Of a stretch of DNA of 64,000 bases, positions 21,051 to 31,047 are shown piece by piece. The notes under the pieces were generated by a model. It saw nothing but the letters and a program-made list of their open reading frames with translations. It was not told the origin of the DNA and made no database searches. Each line of letters opens with the position of its first letter. Position 1 is the stretch's first letter. The position numbers were made by a program, and so were the translations under genes. The DNA is from Gautieria morchelliformis. Lineage: Eukaryota > Basidiomycota > Agaricomycetes > Gomphales > Gomphaceae. The stretch covers positions 83,419 to 147,418 of the forward strand of contig WHVA01000277.1 in assembly GCA_015179125.1 (NCBI GenBank). Direction: 5' to 3'.

Positions 21051-22026
21051 TGTCATGACTCATTTATTTCTTGTATCCAGTAACCCCATTTCCCTTTCAT
21101 CACTCCACCTCTATGTTTGCTCCATTCGCTCTTTGCTGAATTTGCTGAACGGTCATTCACTAGTCACATCATTCACCAGTAGGCATGCCATCAAACATGA
21201 TCGACATCCTTTACCCAGTGTGATGGTTCATCACTGGCCCCATCATCTTCCCAACTCAACCTGCTTTGGGTGTTCCTATGGCCAGAATGCATTCATGGGA
21301 CATCCTACCCATAGATTGTGTGGGGTAAACCCAGCAGACAAAGAGTCCGTGCAGGGTAACATGTATGCAGGTCTCAAGGCATGTTTTCTTACATAGGTTC
21401 CTTTGTCATCTCTCCCCCCATCGTTTCATGTTCACACTCCTCCCTTTCTCATCATATATGTGTTTCATCTATTTGTATCCTGACTGCACACCCCTATCCA
21501 ACCCTGACTCACAATGGCCTCTTTCCTATTTGCTGACATCATATGAGCATTCAGTATAAGTAGTTTACATTCACATGTATATTCTGCAATTCAATTATCA
21601 TACGTCTATCTTGTGCAAAACTTGACCTCACTGTGACTATCATCTTGATCCCTCTTCTATAGACTCCTATCTTAGAACAGAGGAGGACTTAAGCACCACC
21701 GGTGAGTTTTCGTACTTCACCTTCACTACTTTAGTCTTCATACCATTGTTGCTGTCGGCGAAGGGCTCCAAAGGAGCACCTTCACCGGCGAAAGGATTGT
21801 TACTACTAGACAACCTTTCCGTGAGACCTTGTACGTTACATTGTCAAGTATCACAGGCCATTTCACTACAAATGTAGATAGGGCGAGCTCTGTTCAGGCA
21901 GCCCTCTTACCTTCTGAACATTTATTGGTTCATCTTATTCGCCGAACTACACACTTCGTTGCACAAGCCATTTGGGCATTTGCTGTGTTCACTAATACAC
22001 AATATTACACCTGTTTGCAGAACGTA
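21051..22026 (-). repeat. Solo LTR b, inverted copy next to LTR a
   Basis: Reverse complement of the same family. It starts TGTCATGAC at 21051, only 17 bases from the end of LTR a. The far end matches up to CACAATATTA (about 22008) and then diverges from the family consensus, so the true boundary is unclear. A possible imperfect 5-bp duplication is CGTAC/CGTAA. With LTR a it forms a ~2.2 kb near-palindrome. Confidence 0.75.
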
Positions 22027-22376
22027 AGGCGCGCGTCAAGTTTGCCTCCGTTTTAGCAGGCAAGACTCAAACAAGGATTTCTCGCCAGTTTCTGCTCAGA
22101 TTGCCTTGAGATCTTGTACCTGAACATAAGTTGACCATAGCTAGGGCACAGAACTATGAAATCCAAGCAAAACAATCTTTTGAGTTTTGGATTTTTGGCC
22201 ACTAGGCTGGGTGATCAAACACCCTTTTGTGAGCATCCAAAGGTTTGCATTAATACATAACTACATATTTTTCATAGGTACCAGTCTAGATAGAGTAATG
22301 GCTAGTCGTTGTTGATACGTAGCTCTTTGAAATCAAAGTTTGATCATTGTTTCGGGAACTTCCGGAAACACTGTCA

Positions 22377-23558
22377 TGCCTCGCCCTCTCACCCTCATCC
22401 TGTTTGCCACCATTACAGCAAGGACTTGTGAGATCTAGTTATACACCAGAAATTCACGCTTCAAAAGAAATCAACTCAGATTGCAATTGACCTTGACATG
22501 TCATTGCGCGTAGTTCAGCGCACAATCAAGCTCTGGTGTGATATCGGAGATGTTGTAACAGAGCCAAGATGGCTCTCTTGTGGTCCAAAGATGTCACCAA
22601 CTCAGATTGAAGTAAGCTGTTTGTACCTGAGTTTAGCTATAGCTTATTTTATAATAGTTTCTTCTCGCACTTCTTGAACGCTCACCGGACCTTTACCTTG
22701 ATGAGCTCGTTGAAGAGCTAGAAGTGCAGCATGGCATTACAGTAAGTATTTCAACTGTATGGAGGACACTCCATAACCTTGGTTTGCAAAGAAAGAAGGT
22801 GAGTTGTTAAATCTTGCAGGAGCTCACAATCTTCATTGCTTCCAATCCAGCTTTCCTGAGCAGCATCAGAGCGCTGCGAAGGTTCATGGATGGCTTTCCA
22901 GTTATGCATCGGTGCTGAGCCACCCGAACGCCTAGTTTTTACAGATGAAAGTGCGATAGATCTTTGCACAACTTACAGGCTAATGGGATGGGCTCCTAAG
23001 GGCTGCAGACCTTGGGTTTGGGTACGCTTCCAAAGAGGCAAAAGGTCACAATCTGTATATGCTTCTCTTTTATGTATCACTGACATTGCTTTAGATTTTC
23101 AATCCTTCCGGCACTATCACAAGACGGCATTATATATAGTGACATTAAGTTGGGCGCATACGATGGCGACACATTTCTTGCATTTCTTGAAGGTCTGTTA
23201 GAGGTCATGAACCCTTATCCCGCACCTCGAAGTGTTCTTGCCATGGATAATTGCGCCATACACCACGTACCAGAGGTCCAGGTCCTGTGTGCCACAATGT
23301 ATCTTACCGACTGTCCGTTTGCGCAAGCGGTGTCTAATAATGTCATATGTTCGCAGAGGAGTCAAGCTAGTATTTCTTCTGCTATACTCACCCGATCTCA
23401 ACCCCATAGAAGAATCATTTTCCTTTATCAAAACTCACCTCAGACGTCACGGCGCTGAGTTCCGCGCCTGCGTTGCAAGTAAAGAGAAGGCTCGACCATT
23501 TATGTTTCTGTATGAGGCACTGGATCAGATTACGCCGAGACACTCAGGTTATCTGTAA
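22377..23558 (+). pseudogene. Tc1/mariner-like (DDE_3) transposase, copy 2
   Basis: Begins MPRPLT at 22377. A stop and frame change are followed by the HTH part (KKSTQIAIDLDMSLRVVQRT), LLERSPDLYLDELVEELEVQ, ISTVWRTLHNLGLQRKK, then after an intron LSKAASER, the first acidic motif (RLVFTDESAIDLCTTYRLMG), DGDTFLAFLEGLLEVMNP, the second (LAMDNCAIHH) and the third (LLLYSPDLNPIEESFSFIK). All three catalytic acidic positions (D, D, E) are visible, but across at least three frames. Introns fall where they do in copy 1 (10637-11272). Degenerate, not active as written. Confidence 0.85.
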
Positions 23559-23841
23559 GGACTGGAGGATATGCTACTATGGGTCTGTAACTGCAGTGTA
23601 CTCGATCTTTCTTGTATTCGTTCACGTTATCTGAGCAGTATATGATGAGTTTTGCTGACATAGATATGACGTCATGTTGCCTCTTTCTAAGACATGGACT
23701 GGGACAGGAACATTCACCTTGGGGAAGAGCTTGATGATGAGGGCCTAGGAATTCTTTCAGATATTGGCCTCGGACGATGATTCTCCGCTGCCGTGACGAA
23801 ATGGAAGCAGCAAAATGAAGAATCGAATTCGAGATTGAAAG

Positions 23842-24657
23842 ATGTTACCAAGCGCACTGAGGCAGAATCTAAACTCCATGAACATCGTGGAAAGGTTGAA
23901 GTTGGGCTGGAGAATACTGCTATTCAGCAGATTCTCAAAAGCTACGGGTGCGTGTGCAGAAAAGAGGGTTACTGCCTGTCTAAACTCCTCCTCAGCCATG
24001 TCTTCAGTGCAAGGGACCTCAGTGATACACTATGGAAACTCAATCAAGAAGAGGTCAATGCGTCAATGGGTGACTAGTTTTTGTTGTGCCTCCTTATTCT
24101 TTCTGATCCTTGATATCGATGCTATAGAACTCTTAGGATCGCTCGGTAAAATGTCCCCACAACTTCATAAGGTGAAAATCGACGGACTTCAAAACATAAA
24201 GCCTCAGCAGTTGCCGGACGAGTCTCTATACAAGTGGCGCAAGAATAAGTTCCTGATTGCTGCTCACATTCTAGATTCTGACGATAGATGGACTGACTTG
24301 GAGAAACAGAAGCTTGTGGGCACTATTTTCAATCAGGAAGAGCTCCGAGCTGTGCTTCCCAGATGGTTGGTGGACAAGAAAGGAAAGAGTACAAGTCTGT
24401 TTGGAAATTTTCGCCAAACTGTTGCAGGAACTGTCTCCGCAAACGACCCATTTCAAGAGGTCGTCCACCATGCTAAGGCAGCGGTTGCGCCTGATCAGGT
24501 CTCAGACGTCACCTTCATAACACGGCTACCGGTCATGTGCGACAAGGAACCGCTTTTGGTAGATGCTGCTGTGTGGATCGGCCAAATTGTACGGGACAAC
24601 TTGAAATGGATAGTTGAAAAGGCCGTGCGTAGGAGGATATTCATAATGGTTATGTAA
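23842..24657 (+). CDS. Hypothetical protein, unrecognised
   Basis: An ATG-started frame of 271 codons. The first ~90 residues look like frame-shifted filler, including a hydrophobic LFFLILDIDAIELLG. From about 24120 onwards the composition is protein-like (KVKIDGLQNIKPQQLPDESL, WRKNKFLIAAHILDSDDRW, EEVVHH-type helices, IGQIVRDNLKWIVEKAVRRR). A better model may have an upstream exon in another frame (about 23793-24076: TKWKQQNEESNSRLKDVTKR, coiled-coil-like) spliced into this one. No domain recognised. It sits in a decayed region, so it may be a gene remnant. Confidence 0.35.
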   Translation: MLPSALRQNLNSMNIVERLKLGWRILLFSRFSKATGACAEKRVTACLNSSSAMSSVQGTSVIHYGNSIKKRSMRQWVTSFCCASLFFLILDIDAIELLGSLGKMSPQLHKVKIDGLQNIKPQQLPDESLYKWRKNKFLIAAHILDSDDRWTDLEKQKLVGTIFNQEELRAVLPRWLVDKKGKSTSLFGNFRQTVAGTVSANDPFQEVVHHAKAAVAPDQVSDVTFITRLPVMCDKEPLLVDAAVWIGQIVRDNLKWIVEKAVRRRIFIMVM

Positions 24658-24990
24658 TACAGCATATATGAGTATATAATATATACTATAAGAGTATTAA
24701 TAACAACATATAGGAATATATAGTAGTATTTATAAGGAGAATAATAGATGTTATTAGATGATTCTGTATATATTTAAACATCTCGAAGATATATATACAT
24801 ATGAGAGAGTATTAGACTACAAGATAGAGTAACAGATACTTGGAGAGATACTTGTAACAGATATGAGTAGGAGTATTAGTATGACTAGTTATAATGAGAG
24901 AGTATGACTACCATATGGAGTAATAGTAGTTATCTAGATATTTGTAATATATATGAATAGTTATAATGATATAGTGTATATTAAAAGTGG
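24658..24990. repeat. A/T-rich low-complexity tract
   Basis: Dominated by TATA, AGTAT and GAGAG words with repeated phrases such as GAGAGAGTAT and TAATATATA. No ORF or terminal repeat. Probably simple-sequence expansion after the hypothetical gene. Confidence 0.7.
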
Positions 24991-25159
24991 GTAGAAAAAA
25001 TAAGAAGAGGCGTAAAAATAAGAATGGGCGTTCTCGTCGGCAGAGCCCCGCTCGGGGAGGGACAAATGGAAATTTATTTATATCCCAACAATAAGATTGG
25101 CATGTACTTTCGTCCTCTTCTTTTCTATAATTTGAGAATAAAATGGGTGAAGCTACAGG

Positions 25160-25990
25160 TAATAAAAAGTTGTGAGCATCCGCCGTAAGATATACGCTGA
25201 GCTGCACCGCACGGAATTAGATCTAATCCGAGATCAACTACGTCTGGAAGCCAAGATTACAGGTGACAATGAGAAATGCTCCTCCCGTGCTGTTCTTATG
25301 CAGGAGATCAATGATTTGTACGGTTCAGATCCCACGTAGGTTTTCGTTTAATATTGAGTTGCGTGAGATAACACTCAACAGTGCTGGTGTCACCTTGGAG
25401 AATATTTCAGTAGCCCGTGGTTCCAGCTGGAGTAAGTGATGCCTTACGCTAAGGTATAATTGTTCATTGACCGGGTTTGCAGATAAAGGCCGGTGATGAA
25501 TACTGTGGCTTGCCTGCCGGGCATGACTCGAAGCATCTGTAGGTCTCCTAACCGCGTGGTCTAGATAACGCTCACATCACACGTAGATGCATCGTGACAG
25601 CCCATCTCTGTGGCCAATCCTGTGACTTGAAGAGTAAACGTGACTCTTACCACAAATTTGCAGAAAGAATGAGCATGGAGACACAAGGAAAGGATCAGGG
25701 GAACGAGAGATGGAAAGCACTGCTGAGCTTGCAAGGCGAATTCCCAAGAGGAACCTATTACACTCTTCGGATACTCTACGACTGGGATCATCGCCGAAGT
25801 CACTGAGACTATCAAGAACATCAAGGCAAATGCTGTATCCCCAACTGGACAGCAGCAGGATGACGCTGAGACATGAACCTGTGGTCTCTTTCGTTGAGCG
25901 GGAGGATTTCACTCTTGCAGGATCTCGCTGTTGAAACAGCTGGACCAGCACAAGATCCGGACGCTGACTGATCAGCATCTTGCAGATATC
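25160..25990 (+). other. Degenerate coding-like region, unidentified
   Basis: Plus-strand snatches read as soluble, helical protein: KIYAELHRTELDLIRDQLRL, EINDLYGSDP, REITLNSAGVTLENISVARG followed by a GTAAGT...TTGCAG intron, CDLKSKRDSYHKFAERMSME, VTETIKNIKANAVSPTGQQQ and LKQLDQHKIRTLTDQHLADI. They lie in several frames, so the region is either an intron-rich gene or a broken one. No family recognised. Confidence 0.3.
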
Positions 25991-26042
25991 ACACATAGTC
26001 TGTTCTATGTGCGTGACATTTTATGTGTTCAATGGGTCACTC

Positions 26043-26101
26043 GGCATGACGCATGACCTGGCCAAAATGTGTGGGCTTTTGGCTAGGTCGTGCGTCATGC
26101 C
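26043..26101. repeat. Perfect-looking 25-bp stem hairpin
   Basis: The arm 26043-26067 (GGCATGACGCATGACCTGGC...) and the arm 26077-26101 are reverse complements with two mismatches. They are separated by a 9-base loop (TGTGTGGGC). No ORF overlaps it. It could be a miniature element or a structured RNA. Confidence 0.8.
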
Positions 26102-26247
26102 AACTGGTCAGCCGGCCAAGGATGCCATCGATGGCCCACACTACCCTAATCAAGTCTCATAGCCTGTATAACTACCTGAGTGGACCATGCAAGTCCCATT
26201 GACTGGATAGAATGAATCCCAACGGTACCATTGAAGAAAGCAGTAGT

Positions 26248-26823
26248 GAGGAGATCTGGATTGCGTGGGCATCACTGGACTTGGAAATCCCGGCGCACGT
26301 GTCCCAGAATAGAGACCCCCAGGTGCCATCTCCCATGGCGATGCCCATGACCACCGAGCCCTGTTCCACCGGCAGACCGCCACTCATCGATGTGCACCGC
26401 GGGCGTGCGATCCCTCTGCCCGCACCCCTATCTCGGGCATGCTGGCAATAGCAGGGGTGGGGTCCAACGGCAGACGCGACGGGTTGGTGTGCTGGAAACG
26501 CAGGGTGCTTGGACACAAGTGCAGCCTCCAACGGTGAGGAGATCTGGATTGCGTGGGCATCACTGGACTTGGAAATCCCGGAGCACGTGTCCCAGAATGG
26601 AGAGCCCCAGGTGCCATCTCCCATGGCGATGCCCATGACCGCCGAGCCCCTGTTCCACCGGCAGACCGCCACTCATCGATGTGCACCGCGGGCATGCGAT
26701 CCCTCTGCCCACACCCCTATCTCAGGCATGCTGGCAATAGCAGGGGTGGGGTCCAACGGCAGACGCGACGGGTTGGCGTGCTGGACACGCAGGGTGCTTG
26801 GACACAAGTGCAGCCTCCAACGG
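26248..26823. repeat. 288-bp tandem duplication
   Basis: Two adjacent units (26248-26535 and 26536-26823) start GAGGAGATCTGGATTGCGTG and end CAGCCTCCAACGGT, with only a few differences. The period is a multiple of three. Several frames on both strands stay open through both copies, so the ORFs seen here are weak evidence for a gene. Distinctly more G/C-rich than the neighbouring sequence. Confidence 0.85.
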
Positions 26824-27575
26824 TGGTCAGTGTTTCATGCAGCTATACTGAGTGGGACGTCAGCGCACTTGCATGTACATTTCCAGCCATGAGTGTGCGT
26901 CATTGCCTGACTCGTGCCGCTCTCCCCTCTCTTCTCACCGCTATACCCACATGCTCTCCACACTCTCCTCCTTCCTGCCCGCTGCACTCGCTGGGACACT
27001 TGACAAGCTTGCCGACGACACGCCCACCCAGCAGGGGCTCAAGGATGCCACCAAAGCATCTGAGGACTCTTGAACAAGAAAAAAAGCTCTCCTCAAACGA
27101 GGCACATCATTTTCTGCCTGATTTCACTTGATGATCTCACGTATCATATTAGACCTTCCTTTTCGTCCACCCACCCCCTGCAAAGTCGAACCATCTGCTC
27201 AATCTCCAGCTCCGGCTCCAGCTCCAGCTTGTCCCCGCCCATCCATCATGCGACCACCCAGGCATGGCCTCCTTGTTGACAGCCACCTTTGGAAAACCAT
27301 GGTTCTCTGTTGATTGATCTAGCACAAGGCCATGATGCTGCGCCGTGCCCCCTCCCCCTCCGCCGTCACCCCCCCACCTCAGACTCCGACCAACTATGGT
27401 CAGGATTCATCAGTTGCGGCCACCGTTGGTTCTGGCCCATCTTCTTTAGCGTCAGAGGCCCTCAAGAGCAATACATTTGGGTATTTCAAGTCCGTTGTAT
27501 CACTCTGCATTTTTCGAATGCGAGACGACTACTCTACCATACCATCTATATCAGTCGATCATGACCAACACCGAA
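26824..27575. other. No recognisable gene
   Basis: Short open frames on the plus strand (for example LADDTPTQQGLKDATKASED near 27010) show no domain. It ends with GAGCT, the target duplication of solo LTR c. The sequence resumes after that LTR at 28617. Confidence 0.5.
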
Positions 27576-27580
27576 GAGCT

Positions 27581-28611
27581 TGTCAAGATTGGTTTTTAGG
27601 CATTAATATCATGTATTAGTGAACACAGCGAATGCCCGAATCACTTGTGCGAATAAGTATGCCGTTCGGCGAATAGGTGAACCAATGAATGTTCACAAGG
27701 TAAGAGAGTTGCCCGAACGGGGCTCACCCTATCTACAGTCGTAGCGAAATAGCCCGTGGCACTTGACGATGTAACGTGCAAGGTCTCATGGAAGGGCTGT
27801 CTAAGTCTCGACAATCCCTTCGCTGGCGAAGATGCTCCTTCGGAGCCCTTCACCAACAGCACAGAAAATGGTTCGAAGGCTAAGGTAACGAAGATGAAGT
27901 ATGAGAACTCACCAGTGGTGCCTAAGTCCTCTGCTAGTTGAAGATGGAAATCTCCGAGAGAAGGCCTACGACGATGACCACAGCGAGGTCAAATTTGCAC
28001 AAGATGAACGACGTATGATAATTGAACTGGAGAATATACATGCAAATGTAAACTACTTATATCGAATGCTCACAAGGTATTAGCGAATAGGAAAGAGGCC
28101 ATCGTGAGTTAGGGCCGGATAGGGGTGCGCAGTCATGATACTAAGTAGATGGAATAAACATACAATAGAGTGAGGGGAGAATGCGAACATGAAACGACAG
28201 AGAGTAAAGGGGGCAAAGGCACTTATGGACAAAACCATGTCTTGGGACCCGCATACATGCTACCCTGCACGGACTCTTCGTTTACTGGGTTTATCCCGCA
28301 CGACCTATGGAAGGGACGTCCTGCAAACACACTTTGGCCATACGAACACCCAATGGGGTTGGATTAAGAAAATGATGGGGTTAATGATGAACCATCATGC
28401 CGGGTGACTGGTATCGATCATATTTGATGGTGTGCCTGCTGGCGAAATGCGCGAGGAGCGAATAGCGGTTCGGAGAATGGGGCGAACAGCGGGTAGAGTG
28501 GACGTGGAGGGGCAGTGGTCGGTGGGTGCGTCGAACTCTGGCGAAGATGCTAGGGAGTGATGAGGGGGAACATAGAGGTAGCGCGGTAGGAGAAATAGAC
28601 CGGTCATGACA
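27581..28611 (+). repeat. Solo LTR c (1,031 bp) with 5-bp target duplication
   Basis: Runs TGTCAAGATTGG...GGTCATGACA, flanked by GAGCT at 27576-27580 and 28612-28616. It is the cleanest copy of the family that also gives LTRs a and b. A solo LTR forms by recombination between the two LTRs of a full element. No internal domain of this family is present, so its class is not known. Confidence 0.88.
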
Positions 28612-28616
28612 GAGCT

Positions 28617-29945
28617 GCCCGATGATGCGTCACACTGCCCATGCGGAAGCTTTACAGACATTCATTGAAAAGGTTCTGTTTTCTGCAGCACGACAGGCTA
28701 CACCGACGTTGATCTAAAAGCAAACACCCCCTCGAGGACGCTGGTGCTAAATCTTATGAGCTGGTGGCTCTTCATGATGTTATTTCGAGTATACAGATCT
28801 TCTCGCTTCTCAAGGTCTAGTAACTCACACCATGAAGTATTGGGAGTACACTCCACTCATTTGTCAATACCCCATGCGTTATTCCTTTCTGCTCTGACAC
28901 GTATATTTGCGCACCTGCAGACACAGTGGAGGTAAGTTTTTCTTTGAATCTTCATTCATGGTTCTGACTGGATCTGCACTTTGTTGCGTTGTGCCCTCGA
29001 GAGTGCTCGCTGCAGGCTTTTTTCTATCTTTTTTAAAATGGCAAGTCCTGTGCAGAATAATGGAAGCCCCCTATGCCAGTCGGAGCATTGGACTCAATTA
29101 CCCAGCTTAGGCTTATTGTCAATTCCCGGCCCAAAGCTAAGGTGCGCATTCTTTACGATATGACACACGTTTATTCTCATCGCCAGCAATCATATTATGA
29201 TTTTAGATCTCACCTATACCTGTTTGCCCACATTATCATCACCAAGATCATCTTGGACACCGCCCGGAAGCGGCTGTGCATGATCTATGGGTTTGAGATG
29301 ACGGGGCACTCCAACTCAGTCAAGAAGCATGCGGGCACTGTGGACGGCCTTGGATGTGCTCACCATGGAGGCCATCAAGCGGACTCTCTTGGAGTCTGTT
29401 GTCGTTGGTGTTGAAGTATGCAGAATTTGCTCGCTTTTGCCACATCGCATGATCACTTTGGCTTATCTCTGTCATCATAGGCACCATCGTTGGCACTAGT
29501 GGGACTTTGCGCAGGAAGTCGAAGCAAAGCCGACAAATCGGGACGTGTTGGATCCCAGTCACATTGCGGCGTTGTGCATGGCGCATCCTTCTTACTTTGA
29601 TGTGACGGACGGCATTGCATTGTGATGTCTTTACCTCCTAGACTGTAGGCACCCCACGCTAGATGGTCCTGTGTTAGTTCAGGTTGCTGATGATGCTATT
29701 TGCTTGCAGGCCATGGTGCAAGCACTGTAGCCTAATGTCGACATTATGCAGCACTTTTATGGCCTGCAGAACACCAGAACACTGTGATCCCGTCATGCAA
29801 AGAGAGCACATGGATATTCTCCACGCTTTTCACCACCCTGGCAGCCAGCTGCAAATGGGTCTTGCACGTTCTGGAAGTCGGCTGCGGCACTGGCATGCTC
29901 ATGCAGGACCTCATTGACATCCTGCCCAAGTTCCTGAGCCCCGTC
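28617..29945 (+). other. Decayed multi-exon coding sequence with a methyltransferase-like motif
   Basis: Fragments in different frames are separated by plausible introns: EDAGAKSYELVALHDVISSI, DFRSHLYLFAHIIITKIILD, KRLCMIYGFEMTGHSNSVKK and, at 29863-29925, VLHVLEVGCGTGMLMQDLID. The last looks like the glycine-rich SAM-binding motif I of methyltransferases. The target-site sequence shows that this continues the region left of solo LTR c. Too degraded to name. Confidence 0.35.
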
Positions 29946-29949
29946 ACCG

Positions 29950-30260
29950 ATATGTCGCCACCGATTGTTGTAAGTCACGGCGCGCAAGCAGCTGTGTGCG
30001 TATATGATGAGGGGTCAAGGGAACTAAGGAGAAATAGATTCAAGCACCAATTAAGGGCTGAAGCGAGTCTGGGGCCAATATGACGAGAACTGTGGCTTCA
30101 ATACAGCCAGCTACAATAGCACAAATGGAGTTTCTTACTGCCTTGATTGTTATTGTACAGTAGCTAGCTATTTAACTACTTGAAACAAAGCTGTACTAAG
30201 ATAGAGATGGAAAGGGGGTTGCGGAGCGAACAAGTGCCGCCGGTGCATGATATATGCACT
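29950..30260 (-). repeat. Dispersed repeat X, right copy (inverted relative to 19151-19460)
   Basis: The reverse complement begins GCACCAGTGCATATATCATG and runs through GGCAGTAAGAAACTCC, ACTCGCTTCAGCCCTTAATT and TAGTTCCCTTGACCCCTCAT, colinear with the left copy. Beyond the palindromic end it has a further small palindrome (GTACCTATTAGGTAC at 30271-30285). Together the two copies bracket about 10.5 kb. Confidence 0.75.
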
Positions 30261-30820
30261 GGTGCAGGAGTATGTACCTATTAGGTACTAGTGGGTTTGA
30301 TCTTGTGGAGCTTTCTATACTATTGTGGAGTAACTACATATATTCAGGAACGATGGAGCGCCTCCTGCGCTCCATCTCGGATCAGTGCCTCGAGTGGCCC
30401 CAGAACCCGGCTCAGGGTTAAAGGGGCCGGCTAGATGCGCGTGCCAATGATGTCACATGTGCATCTAATGGATCCTGTGCCGGTAAGTCGCACATGCACG
30501 AGTGTCAGTGGAATATACTAGGATAGGGTTTGACATTGTTGGGTGCATTTATGCTCCTGCACCAAAATCAAGCATAATATATTCAATTTACTGTATGGGG
30601 TTTCAATTTCTTCTCACATTGTTCTTGTACCATGCATTCATTTCTCTGTTTATTTTCGAAATTTTCCAGTTACTCTCTACCTCTCCATTCCACTTTGTTA
30701 TTTCTATTTTCACAGGCGGCTGCACCCAGCGGAGTCTGAAATGACTTCGACGCGCGAGCTCTTGGGCACTAAAGGGCCGGGTAGTAGTACATGCACAGTG
30801 AGACAGATTTCCCCCTCTCT

Positions 30821-30978
30821 CAGTGACAACTAAATTCACTGAGAGAGGCAAGTAAATTAGTCTAGTGTTCCTTCGATTTATTGACCTAGAAATACTCTGT
30901 AGTGAATTAATTTCTAGGTAGTGTATAATATATTTACAGTGACAACTAAATTCACTGAGAGAGTGAATTAATTTCTAG
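30821..30978 (+). other. Copia-1 leader: intron-bearing unit followed by an intron-less copy
   Basis: Unit 1 consists of 30821-30847 (ends CACTGAGAGAG), then 30848-30902 (GCAAGT...CTGTAG, 55 bases, GC-AG intron signals), then 30903-30917 (TGAATTAATTTCTAG). A 19-base linker GTAGTGTATAATATATTTA (30918-30936) follows. Unit 2 (30937-30978) is unit 1 without the 55 bases and is otherwise identical. The linker resembles a TATA box, so unit 2 may begin the transcript. Confidence 0.85.
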
Positions 30979-31035
30979 TCTATTCTTTTGAGCAACAAGT
31001 CCATACCTACTGCCTATAATTCATGTCTACTACAG

Positions 31036-31047
31036 GGTTATGGGCCC
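31036..31047 (+). other. Primer-binding site matching the initiator tRNA-Met anticodon arm
   Basis: GGTTATGGGCCC follows the LTR. It is complementary to the initiator tRNA-Met anticodon loop region (GGGCUCAUAACC), allowing one G-U pair. This mode, with an internal half-tRNA as primer, is known from Drosophila copia and some fungal Ty1/copia elements. The same 12-mer occurs at 59894-59905. The ATG inside it is the gag start. Confidence 0.65.

Larger units (their letters stand above)
19670..22100 (+). pseudogene. Helix-turn-helix (Psq/pogo-like) N-terminal coding fragment split by two solo LTRs
   Basis: The ATG at 19670 opens MAATPLSAGSTQDLSG, then SDNEVLIQQALDEYRAGDQS and TLKQ, which resembles the first helices of the Psq-type HTH of fungal pogo-like transposases and DNA-binding proteins. 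The codons are cut at 19790 by solo LTR a. Sixteen bases between the LTRs (GCAGGCCGCC...) continue the frame as QAAF. After solo LTR b a short stretch (LAGKTQTRISRQFLL) may be the tail of the HTH. Nothing further of the gene is recognisable. Confidence 0.4.

Noticed and set aside
26172..26672. 166-codon minus-strand frame through the 288-bp tandem duplication
   Set aside because: It has no domain and no ATG context that distinguishes it; other frames are also open. Explained by the repeat.
30258..30295. Helitron-like 3' end (palindrome GTACCTATTAGGTAC followed by TAGT)
   Set aside because: No Rep/helicase, no 5' TC end, and the hairpin touches the supposed terminus. The matching copy at 19.15 kb lacks it.
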